Source: Terriglobales bacterium (GTDB taxonomy: Bacteria; Acidobacteriota; Terriglobia; Terriglobales; Acidobacteriaceae). Taken from it: a stretch of DNA of 44,538 nucleotides. The translations under genes were made by a program, and so were the position numbers. Within the stretch, counting starts at the first letter, position 1; the number at the start of each line of letters is the position of its first letter. Below, piece by piece: positions 24,868 to 31,746 of the stretch. The notes beneath the pieces are model-generated. The model ran no database searches. It was given only the letters and a program-made list of their open reading frames with translations, and was not told the origin of the DNA. Location of the stretch: the NCBI GenBank assembly GCA_035937135.1, contig DASYVL010000038.1, forward strand, positions 1 through 44,538, given 5' to 3'.

Positions 24868-26349
24868 TCAGCTCTGCAATGCCTTGGCCACGAGTGTGGT
24901 TTGGCCCTTCAGCCGCTCCAGGGAAGCCGTCAGGGCCTTGGCCTTGTCCACCAGCCCGCGCTGCTCGGCGACCGCCAGGACGGTAGCGGCATTCGAAAGG
25001 ACGCGCCCCGCCGCCGCCATCAGGTAGGTGAGGGCATCGGCGTGCGGTTTCCACAGGTAGGCGGAGTCGCGCTTGGAGTTGTAATCCTCCAGCTCCGCGG
25101 TCATGCGCACCAGCAAGGCCACCGCCTGCATCAGGAGGGTGGCGTAGTCGCCGCGGAAGCTCCTCTCGGCGTGGGTTTCGGCGCGAAACGCATCTGCCTC
25201 GGCCGCGCTCAGTGCAATGTTCCCGTTGCGTATGGGCATGATGTTCCAGTTGCCTTGCGCCGCCCGGACGAAGCTGCGGATGGATTCCAGGGTCTTCTGC
25301 GTCCGGGCGTACTCGATGGCGTTGCCCACGGCGAACGGCGGCGCCTCGGCCAGCGATTCCAGCTGCGAGGGTCTGGGTTCCATAAGCTTCGGCACAGGGC
25401 GCGACATCGAAGCAAGCGTCGGCGCCGCGGGAGAACTGGGAGCCCCGCTTCCCCGTCCCAATCGCCGGCTGTCCACCGCCTTCTTGAGCTTGGAGACCTT
25501 ATGGAAGGTCTCCTTGGCGCGCTCGTACTCCTGCTTCATGATGTGGGACTCTTCGACCTCGGTCAGATGCTTGACGATGACGTCGCCGTCCACGCGGCTC
25601 ATGATGCTCCCACCATCTTCCAGCACCTTGGCGGCAAAGTTCTTGATCTGTTGGGCGGCGACCCGGAACAGCTCATCAAAGTGGCCACCAAAGAAGTTGT
25701 TGTAGGCGGCCAGCGTGGCCAGCGCCCGAGGGTAGTAAAAGATGTCGCCCAACGATTCCTTGATTCCCCGCACCCGCTCCACCACGCCCGAATCCATCAG
25801 CTGGTCGAAGTGCCCGATGTCGTCCAGCTCTTCCTGGATGAAGTCAAACTCACGCAGCAACTGGCGATACTGCTCCGGCAGGGGCAGGGGCTCGAGGCCT
25901 CCCAGCATGAGGTTGATCTCGCTCTCGAACTCGGTTCCCTGGTCGGTGATGGGGCGCCGCCTGTCGGCCGGATCGGTGGGAGCTTTGCGCCCGGTTTCCG
26001 CGGCCGGATGACGGTAGAGGTAGGTGCAGACAGAGTCGGCCTTGCCGCGGTCGAGCATGCTGTGTGAGTTCTTGAAGGTGTAATACCGCAGCAGGGCCTC
26101 CGGGACCTCTTGCGACGAGGATGCCGGGAGCCCGTCCCGGACCATGGACGGCGTGATGGCCAGATCCAGTAGGTTCAGCCAGCGTTGGAGCGTGCTGATG
26201 GTCTCCAGCAGCACCTCCGGGGCGGGGTTGGGATTCTTGACTTCGTTCGGCGTCGGCACCGGATGGCGCAGCGCTTTCTCGAGGATGGCGGTGTAAAAGT
26301 CGTGGACTGCCTTCAGATCCTGCAGCTCACGAACTGGGTCCTGTGACAA
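24868..26349 (-). CDS. Uncharacterised 493-aa helical protein
   Basis: A long, almost entirely helical soluble protein with no family I recognise and no signal peptide. A first half to about residue 290 contains GTEFESEINLMLGGLEP and LREFDFIQEELDDIGHFDQL. A Pro/Ser-rich hinge spans about 298-335, and a second helical half contains NAIEYARTQKTLESIRSF and ERSFRGDYATLLMQAVALL. The regular hydrophobic spacing suggests helical bundles. The start is a TTG at 26349, supported by AGGAG eight bases upstream; no ATG fits the N-terminus. It lies between the PilZ gene and a small unknown gene, all on the minus strand, so they may be one transcript. Confidence 0.75.
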   Translation of the reverse strand: MSQDPVRELQDLKAVHDFYTAILEKALRHPVPTPNEVKNPNPAPEVLLETISTLQRWLNLLDLAITPSMVRDGLPASSSQEVPEALLRYYTFKNSHSMLDRGKADSVCTYLYRHPAAETGRKAPTDPADRRRPITDQGTEFESEINLMLGGLEPLPLPEQYRQLLREFDFIQEELDDIGHFDQLMDSGVVERVRGIKESLGDIFYYPRALATLAAYNNFFGGHFDELFRVAAQQIKNFAAKVLEDGGSIMSRVDGDVIVKHLTEVEESHIMKQEYERAKETFHKVSKLKKAVDSRRLGRGSGAPSSPAAPTLASMSRPVPKLMEPRPSQLESLAEAPPFAVGNAIEYARTQKTLESIRSFVRAAQGNWNIMPIRNGNIALSAAEADAFRAETHAERSFRGDYATLLMQAVALLVRMTAELEDYNSKRDSAYLWKPHADALTYLMAAAGRVLSNAATVLAVAEQRGLVDKAKALTASLERLKGQTTLVAKALQS

Positions 26350-26444
26350 AGGAGGCTCCTAATCTAGCGGAAAGCTTGTCTCCCAAGTCATTCATTCTAT
26401 TGGAGAACGAAGGTCCCAGGACAAGGGAAACCTGGTTCCGGGGG

Positions 26445-26738
26445 CTAGGCGGAGCCCGGCGGGGGACCTTCGGCCACGAACTCCAGCCCCAGGGCGGCGC
26501 CTTCGCTGTAGCGGACCAGCACGCTGGCGGTGTGGATGACGTGGTTGGTGCCGGCCTCCACCACCGTGATCTTGATGCGGCTGCCCTTGGCCGGGGACTT
26601 CCCGTCCGCTTCCAGCCGGATGCGCATGCCGCCCCCTCCCGCCTCTTCCACCCGTCCCAGCTTCTTCCCTTGCTCATCGAGGGCCACGGGCTGGCCCGGG
26701 ACCCGGATGCGCAGGAACTGTCGGCGATCGTTTTCCAT
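26445..26738 (-). CDS. PilZ-domain protein
   Basis: A 97-residue single-domain protein. It begins MENDRRQFLRIRVP, which fits the RxxxR motif that binds cyclic di-GMP in PilZ domains. The second motif, normally D/NxSxxG, reads VEEAGGGGMRI, so the acidic/Ser part has drifted and binding is uncertain. The final strands VIHTASVLVRYSEGAALGLEF are typical of the PilZ barrel. GAGGG precedes the ATG. It lies 36 bases after the acyl-CoA dehydrogenase on the same strand. It would act as a small cyclic di-GMP adaptor if the first motif is functional. Confidence 0.75.
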   Translation of the reverse strand: MENDRRQFLRIRVPGQPVALDEQGKKLGRVEEAGGGGMRIRLEADGKSPAKGSRIKITVVEAGTNHVIHTASVLVRYSEGAALGLEFVAEGPPPGSA

Positions 26739-26774
26739 GTTCGAACCCTCAGCAAAAGCGAAAAATTTTGCGCT

Positions 26775-27956
26775 TCACTTGCCGCCCAGCACGAGTTTGG
26801 CGATAGTCTGCAACTGCATGTTGGACGTTCCCTCGTAGATCTTCCCGATCTTGGAGTCGCGCCAGTACTTCTCCACCGGATAATCCTTGGTGAAGCCGTA
26901 GCCGCCATAGATCTCCACCGCCAGCGAGGTCACCCGCTCCGCCACCTGGGAGCAGAAGAGCTTGGTCATGGCGGCTTCCTTCACGAAGCTCATCCCTGCG
27001 TCCTTCATGCGCGCGGCATTGTAGACCATCAGGCGCGCGGCTTCGATCTCCGTAACCATCTGCGCCAACTGGAATTGCACTCCCTGGAACTCGGCGATGG
27101 CCTTGCCGAACTGCTTGCGCTCCTGCGCGTACTTGGCAGCGCACTCCCAGGCGCCGCGCGCCACGCCCACCATCTGCGCCCCGATCCCGATGCGCCCCTC
27201 GTTCAGCGTCTCGATGGCGATCTTGTACCCTTTGCCCGCCTCGCCCAGCACGTTCTCCTTGGGGACCTTGCAATCTTCCAGGATCAGCTCGCAGGTGGAG
27301 GAGGCGCGGATGCCCAGCTTGTCCTCCTTCTTGCCCACGCTGAAGCCGGGAAAATCCTTCTCCACTAGGAAGGCGGTGATGCCCTTGTAGCCGGCGGCCG
27401 GGTCAATCGTGGCGAAGAGCACGAACAGCCCGGCTTCCTTGGCGTTGGTGATCCAGAGTTTGCGTCCGTTGAGGACATAGTGCTCGCCCTGAAGCTGGGC
27501 GCGGGTCTGCAGTGCGAAGGCGTCCGAGCCCGAGGCGGCCTCGCTCAGCGCGTAGGCGCCGACCATCTCAGAAGCCATCTTCGGCAGGTAGCGGCGCTTC
27601 TGCTCGGGATTGGCCCAGCGCAGGAGCGCGTTGTTGACCAGGGTGTTTTGCACGTCCACCACCACCCCGGCCGAGGCGTCCACCCGCGAGGTCTCTTCCA
27701 CCGCCAGGATGGCCTCGAAGAAGCTGCCTCCGCCTCCTCCGAACTCTTCCGGGACCTCGATGCCCATCAGCCCCAGCTGGAAGAACTGCTGGATGAGCTG
27801 GGAATCGAAGACGCCCTTCTCGTCCATCTCGCGGGCGCGGGGGCGGATCTTCTCTTCGGCGAACTGCCGGATGTTATCGCGGAACAGGACTTCGTCCTCG
27901 CTCAGCGCCACCAGGGGCAGCGGGCCGGAGGGTCGTTGTGCCAGGGTCTCAGTCAT
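26775..27956 (-). CDS. Acyl-CoA dehydrogenase (short/branched-chain type)
   Basis: A 393-residue FAD enzyme that introduces the alpha-beta double bond in acyl-CoA during fatty-acid or branched-chain amino-acid breakdown. It shows the family signatures GAYALSEAASGSDAFAL and WITNAKEAGLFVLFA for FAD and substrate binding, the QFGKAIAEFQGVQF segment, the end motif EIYGGYGFTKDYPVEKYWRD, and the catalytic Glu in KIYEGTSNMQLQTIA. Its full length is normal and soluble. No electron-transfer flavoprotein gene is nearby. It is followed by the PilZ gene at 36 bases. A TACAAT hexamer upstream on the minus strand might be its -10 box. Confidence 0.92.
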   Translation of the reverse strand: MTETLAQRPSGPLPLVALSEDEVLFRDNIRQFAEEKIRPRAREMDEKGVFDSQLIQQFFQLGLMGIEVPEEFGGGGGSFFEAILAVEETSRVDASAGVVVDVQNTLVNNALLRWANPEQKRRYLPKMASEMVGAYALSEAASGSDAFALQTRAQLQGEHYVLNGRKLWITNAKEAGLFVLFATIDPAAGYKGITAFLVEKDFPGFSVGKKEDKLGIRASSTCELILEDCKVPKENVLGEAGKGYKIAIETLNEGRIGIGAQMVGVARGAWECAAKYAQERKQFGKAIAEFQGVQFQLAQMVTEIEAARLMVYNAARMKDAGMSFVKEAAMTKLFCSQVAERVTSLAVEIYGGYGFTKDYPVEKYWRDSKIGKIYEGTSNMQLQTIAKLVLGGK

Positions 27957-28031
27957 TTGGCCCCTTCAATGGTAGTAAAAAAGTCGGGCGAACCGTGAGG
28001 AAAAAACCGATTGTAGCACCCGAACGGCGGG

Positions 28032-28913
28032 CTAGGAACGTGCTTTGCGGAAGACCACTTGCAGGGGGTCGCCTTCGAGGATTTTCTGGATCTGATTGCG
28101 GGCGTGCACCGCCCAGGGGCCGCGAGTATCCAGGCGGACATAGGTGCGCCAGTGTTCGAGCGCCTTGCGCTGCTGCGCCATCTTCTCGTAGGCCAGCGCT
28201 AGGTTGTAGTGGGCGTCGGCATAGGTGGGCGCCAGCGTGATGGCTTGGCGGTAGGCGAGCACCGCTTCGGGCAACCGTCCGGTCTCGTCCAGGACATTCC
28301 CCAGATCGAAATAGGCGAGCGCGTAGCGCGGGTCGGCGGCGGTGGCGTGGCGATAGTGCTTCTCCGCCTGGGTGTAGTCCTGATGGTTGTAGTAGAGCGT
28401 TCCCAGGTTGATGTGGACGGCGGCGTGCTCCGGTTCCAGCTCCAGCGCCTGGCGGTAGCACTCTATGGCTTCCGCCTGCGTGGTCGGATCCTCCTCCAGC
28501 CCCACGCCCTTGAGGAAAAGCTCCTCGGCCGTCTCTGCCGGGCGCATGTACTTGATCTTGGCGGCCACCAGGTTGTTGCCCGGAGCAAAGTCCATGACGA
28601 ACTGTCCGGCGATGGGCTCCATGGCGTACCCGCTGTGGCGGTAGGCCACGCGGCTCTTGGTGGAGAAGGTCCCCGATTCCATCAGGGGATTCTCCATCCC
28701 CGCCACCTGGCGCTGCATGGCCTGGAGCGACTCGCGGATCACCGCCGGGCGCACCTTTTTGGCGCTCAGGTCGCGAAGCTTTTTCAGTTGCAGGAGGTCA
28801 AAAAAGGAATAGCTCTCGGCGACGGCCACCAGCCCGGTCTTTTCCCAGCCGGAAAGCTGGCGCACCGTGATGCGAAGGATCCGCAGTACATCGGCTCGTT
28901 GGTATCGTTCCAC
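28032..28913 (-). CDS. MerR-like DNA-binding protein with TPR domain
   Basis: From a GTG at 28913 the protein has 293 residues. Residues 1-70 form a winged-helix MerR-type domain (RADVLRILRITVRQLSGWEK, then YSFFDLLQLKKLRDL). A linker of about 75 residues follows, then three to four tetratricopeptide repeats (AIECYRQALELEPEHAAVHI, then NLGTLYYNHQDYTQAEKHYR, AYFDLGNVLDETGRLPEAVL). This joins a DNA-binding head to a protein-binding tail. A longer frame from a TTG at 29048 exists, but a well-formed promoter (28947-28975) and a palindrome lie inside it, which is why I choose the GTG. It is divergent from the phosphofructokinase and probably controls itself; control of the neighbour is inference. 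Confidence 0.78.
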   Translation of the reverse strand: MERYQRADVLRILRITVRQLSGWEKTGLVAVAESYSFFDLLQLKKLRDLSAKKVRPAVIRESLQAMQRQVAGMENPLMESGTFSTKSRVAYRHSGYAMEPIAGQFVMDFAPGNNLVAAKIKYMRPAETAEELFLKGVGLEEDPTTQAEAIECYRQALELEPEHAAVHINLGTLYYNHQDYTQAEKHYRHATAADPRYALAYFDLGNVLDETGRLPEAVLAYRQAITLAPTYADAHYNLALAYEKMAQQRKALEHWRTYVRLDTRGPWAVHARNQIQKILEGDPLQVVFRKARS

Positions 28914-28928
28914 TGGGTACGATTGTCG

Positions 28929-28946
28929 CGTTACCGCTTGGTAACG
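28929..28946. promoter_or_regulatory. Perfect 18-bp operator-like palindrome
   Basis: CGTTACC-GCTT-GGTAACG directly abuts the -10 box of the MerR-TPR gene, covering the expected transcription start. This is the classical place for a repressor operator. A MerR-type protein encoded right behind it is the obvious candidate binder. Confidence 0.6.
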
Positions 28947-28975
28947 ATTATGGGAAGCGCTGGCTCGCTTGGCAA
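28947..28975 (-). promoter_or_regulatory. Promoter of the MerR-TPR gene
   Basis: On the minus strand TTGCCA (28975-28970), a 17-base spacer and CATAAT (28952-28947) each match the sigma-70 consensus at five of six positions with ideal spacing. The start point would fall inside the adjoining palindrome. Confidence 0.65.
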
Positions 28976-29030
28976 GCGCAAACTGTTGACCAATAGGGAA
29001 CTTCTGAGGAAAACCTGCTCCGCGCAGTTC

Positions 29031-29055
29031 GCCCAACTTGTTGTGCAAGTCGGGC
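29031..29055. promoter_or_regulatory. 25-bp imperfect dyad in the MerR-PFK divergent region
   Basis: GCCCAACTTG-TTGTG-CAAGTCGGGC has ten-base arms with one mismatch. It lies 70 bases upstream of the phosphofructokinase ATG and could be a second operator. It differs in sequence from the 18-bp palindrome. Confidence 0.4.
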
Positions 29056-29124
29056 CTCGGCGCGGATCCTGCAGCACACTAGAGCCGACCATCGAGCTTC
29101 GGGTACAAGTATATTAAGAAGGCA

Positions 29125-30306
29125 ATGCAATCAGCCAAAGGCACAATCGGCATTCTGACGGGCGGCGGAGATGTTCCCGGGCTGAACTCGGTCATCAAGT
29201 CGGCCGTGTATCGCGCCAGCGAGATGGGGAGGCAGGTGATCGGCATCCGCAAGGGTTGGGAAGGCCTGACGCACATGAACCCCGCGAAGGATTTGGACCC
29301 CGCCTACCTGTTGCTCCTCACGCGGGGCAACACTCGCACCATTGACCGCAGCGGCGGCACTATCCTGCACACCTCGCGAACCAACCCGCTGCACGTCAAG
29401 AAGTCCAAGGCGCCCTCGCACCTTTCCCAGGCCGACCTCGGCAAGCAGGAAGCGGCGAACGACACCTACGACCTCACTCCCATCGTGCTGCGCAACCTGG
29501 AGCGACTGGGCATCGCCTGCCTGATCGTGATCGGAGGGGATGACACGCTGAGCTTTGCCTCGGTGTTGCGCGACGCCGGGATGCCGTTGATCGCCATCCC
29601 CAAGACCATGGACAACGACGTGCGCGGGACGGAGTACTGCATCGGGTTCTCCACCGCCATCACCCGCGCCAAGGATTTGATCACGCGCCAGCGCACCACT
29701 CTGGGGTCTCACGAGCGCATCGGCGTCTTCCGCATCTTCGGCCGCGACTCCGGCTTCACCTCCCTCTACACCGGCTATGTGACTTCGAGCCGCTGCCTCC
29801 TCCCGGAATATCCCTTCGACCTGGAGCGGCTTTGCTCCCTGTTGGTGGAAGACAAGCGCAAGAATCCCAGCAACTACGCGCTGGTGGTGGTTTCCGAAGG
29901 CGCCGTGTGGCAGGGGCAGGAGGTGGCCGACTTCGGGGAATCCGATGCCTACGGGCACCGCAAGAAGGTGGACATCGGCCATGCCCTGGCAGCGGAGATC
30001 AAGCGCCGCACCGGTGAGGAAACCATGACCAGCGACCTGACCTATGACCTGCGGAGCGGCGATCCCGACTCGGTCGATCAGCTGGTCGCCACCACCTTTG
30101 CCAACCTGGCGCTCGACTTGATCTCCGATGGAGTCACCGAGGGGATGGTTGCGATTCAGGGAGGCCGCTACTCGCACACCGCCCTGCCTGATCCTGGCCT
30201 GGGCCCGCGGCGCGTGGACGTCGCATCCCTATACAACACCGAGCGGTACCGCCCGCAGTATGGCCGCAGGCTAGGCGCCCCCATGTTGCTCAGCTCGGTA
30301 GGGTAG
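29125..30306 (+). CDS. Phosphofructokinase, pyrophosphate-type active site
   Basis: A 393-residue group of the PfkA superfamily. The nucleotide/phosphate loop GILTGGGDVPGLN is at the N-terminus. The two residues that separate ATP from pyrophosphate use are readable: GGDDTLSFA (137-145) has Asp where ATP enzymes have Gly, and PKTMDNDV (159-166) has Lys where ATP enzymes have Gly. Both point to pyrophosphate as phosphoryl donor. The fructose-6-phosphate segment reads VFRIFGRDSGFTSLY. It should interconvert fructose 6-phosphate and fructose 1,6-bisphosphate reversibly in glycolysis/gluconeogenesis. AAGAAGG lies before the ATG. It is divergent from the MerR-TPR regulator. Confidence 0.88.
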   Translation: MQSAKGTIGILTGGGDVPGLNSVIKSAVYRASEMGRQVIGIRKGWEGLTHMNPAKDLDPAYLLLLTRGNTRTIDRSGGTILHTSRTNPLHVKKSKAPSHLSQADLGKQEAANDTYDLTPIVLRNLERLGIACLIVIGGDDTLSFASVLRDAGMPLIAIPKTMDNDVRGTEYCIGFSTAITRAKDLITRQRTTLGSHERIGVFRIFGRDSGFTSLYTGYVTSSRCLLPEYPFDLERLCSLLVEDKRKNPSNYALVVVSEGAVWQGQEVADFGESDAYGHRKKVDIGHALAAEIKRRTGEETMTSDLTYDLRSGDPDSVDQLVATTFANLALDLISDGVTEGMVAIQGGRYSHTALPDPGLGPRRVDVASLYNTERYRPQYGRRLGAPMLLSSVG

Positions 30307-30363
30307 CGGCTGCCGGAGAGTTGGGCCTGTGCGGAAGGGCGTTTGCGCGGAGGCGCCAGGAAC

Positions 30364-30439
30364 TGGAGCCGACGATCGGACTTGAACCGATGACCTGTCG
30401 ATTACGAATCGACTGCTCTACCAACTGAGCTACGTCGGC
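30364..30439 (-). tRNA. tRNA-Thr (anticodon CGT)
   Basis: On the minus strand GCCGACG pairs with CGTCGGC in the acceptor stem. GTCGA/TCGAC encloses TTCGTAA, giving anticodon CGT. The T-arm is ATCGGTTCAAGTCCGAT, and the CCA end is encoded at 30366-30364. Confidence 0.95.
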
Positions 30440-30466
30440 TCGCGCGCGCGGGCGAGAACCTCTTCG

Positions 30467-30495
30467 ATTCTAATTCCATAGGCGCAGGGCGTAAA
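30467..30495 (-). promoter_or_regulatory. Promoter of tRNA-Thr
   Basis: TTTACG (30495-30490) and TAGAAT (30472-30467) on the minus strand are separated by 17 bases and lie 28 bases upstream of the tRNA. This is the best-formed of the three TAGAAT tRNA promoters. Confidence 0.5.
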
Positions 30496-30578
30496 GTTCG
30501 ACCCCGGGCCGGCACGCGAAAAAAATGCTGCGCACTGCGCCCCGGGTGACGGTAGGATGCTGTACCACACCGGCGCCT

Positions 30579-31715
30579 ATGGTCGTGGGAGTACCCAAAG
30601 AGACGCTTGCGGGCGAGCAGCGCGTGGCGCTGGTCCCGGACCTCGTCCCTAAACTGACCAAGTCGGGCCTGGAAGTCGTGGTGGAGCTGGGCGCGGGCGA
30701 AGCCGCCGGGTTCTTGGATTCCGCCTACGCGGAGAAGGGCGCGCGCCTGGAAGCGGGCGCTCTCGAAAGTGCGGATGTGCTGCTCAAGGTCCAGCCCCCC
30801 GCTCCCGCAGATGTGGGCAAGATCCAGTCCGGTGCCACGCTCATTGGATTCCTTCAGCCCTACTCCAACTTGGAGGGCATCCGAGCGCTGGCGGCGCGCG
30901 GGGTGACGGCCTTTTCCATGGAGCTGATGCCGCGCATCACGCGCGCCCAGTCCATGGACGCGCTCAGTGCCATGAGCACCCTGGCCGGCTACAAGGCGGT
31001 GCTGCTGGCCGCCAACCGGTTGCCCAAGCTCTTCCCCTTGCTCATGACCGCCGCGGGCACGCTGACTCCGGCGCGCGTCTTCGTGATCGGCGCCGGGGTG
31101 GCCGGCCTGCAGGCCATCGGGACGGCCAAGCGCCTGGGCGCGGTGATCACCGCCTACGACACGCGGCCCGTGGTGAAGGAGCAGGTGGAGAGCCTGGGCG
31201 CGAAGTTCGTCATGCTGGAGCTGGAGACCAAGGATGCCGAGGACAAGACTGGATACGCCAAGGCGCAATCCGAGGACTTCTACAAGCGGCAGCAGGCGCT
31301 GATGGGGCAGAGCGTCATGGCGGCGGACGTGGTCATCACCACCGCGCTCGTCCCCGGCCAGCGCGCACCGCTGCTCATCCCCGAGGAGATGGTGCGCGGC
31401 ATGCGCCCCGGCTCCGTCATCGTAGATCTGGCCGCCGAACAGGGCGGGAACTGCGCCCTCACCCAGCCCGGCGAGGACGTGGTCCGGCACGGCGTCGCCA
31501 TCCTCGGGCCGCTCAACCTCCCCAGCACCCTGCCCTTCCACGCCAGCCAAATGTACGCGAAGACCGTCACCAACTTCCTGGCGCATCTGCTGAAGGACGG
31601 GAAGATCCAGCTCGATTTAAATGACGAGCTCACGCGCGGCCCTCTGGTCACGCACCAGGGCGAGATCGTGCACGAAGTGGTGAAGAAGGCCCTTCAGCCG
31701 CAGGCCGGGAGCTGA
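30579..31715 (+). CDS. pntA: NAD(P) transhydrogenase subunit alpha part 1 (NAD-binding)
   Basis: A 378-residue soluble domain-I subunit of proton-translocating transhydrogenase, which passes hydride between NADH and NADP. It opens MVVGVPKETLAGEQRVALVP, the standard family start, so I use ATG 30579 rather than the longer frame from 30525. The NAD-binding fold is VFVIGAGVAGLQAIGTAKRLG, and the mobile-loop and Gln/Asp region AEQGGNCALTQPG is present. It ends without membrane helices, so this is the split form; the membrane part of alpha is at the front of the next gene. The ribosome site is poor. The next gene begins 31 bases later. Confidence 0.93.
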   Translation: MVVGVPKETLAGEQRVALVPDLVPKLTKSGLEVVVELGAGEAAGFLDSAYAEKGARLEAGALESADVLLKVQPPAPADVGKIQSGATLIGFLQPYSNLEGIRALAARGVTAFSMELMPRITRAQSMDALSAMSTLAGYKAVLLAANRLPKLFPLLMTAAGTLTPARVFVIGAGVAGLQAIGTAKRLGAVITAYDTRPVVKEQVESLGAKFVMLELETKDAEDKTGYAKAQSEDFYKRQQALMGQSVMAADVVITTALVPGQRAPLLIPEEMVRGMRPGSVIVDLAAEQGGNCALTQPGEDVVRHGVAILGPLNLPSTLPFHASQMYAKTVTNFLAHLLKDGKIQLDLNDELTRGPLVTHQGEIVHEVVKKALQPQAGS

Positions 31716-31746
31716 AGGCTGTGAGTCCGCAGAGGAAAGCGATCCT

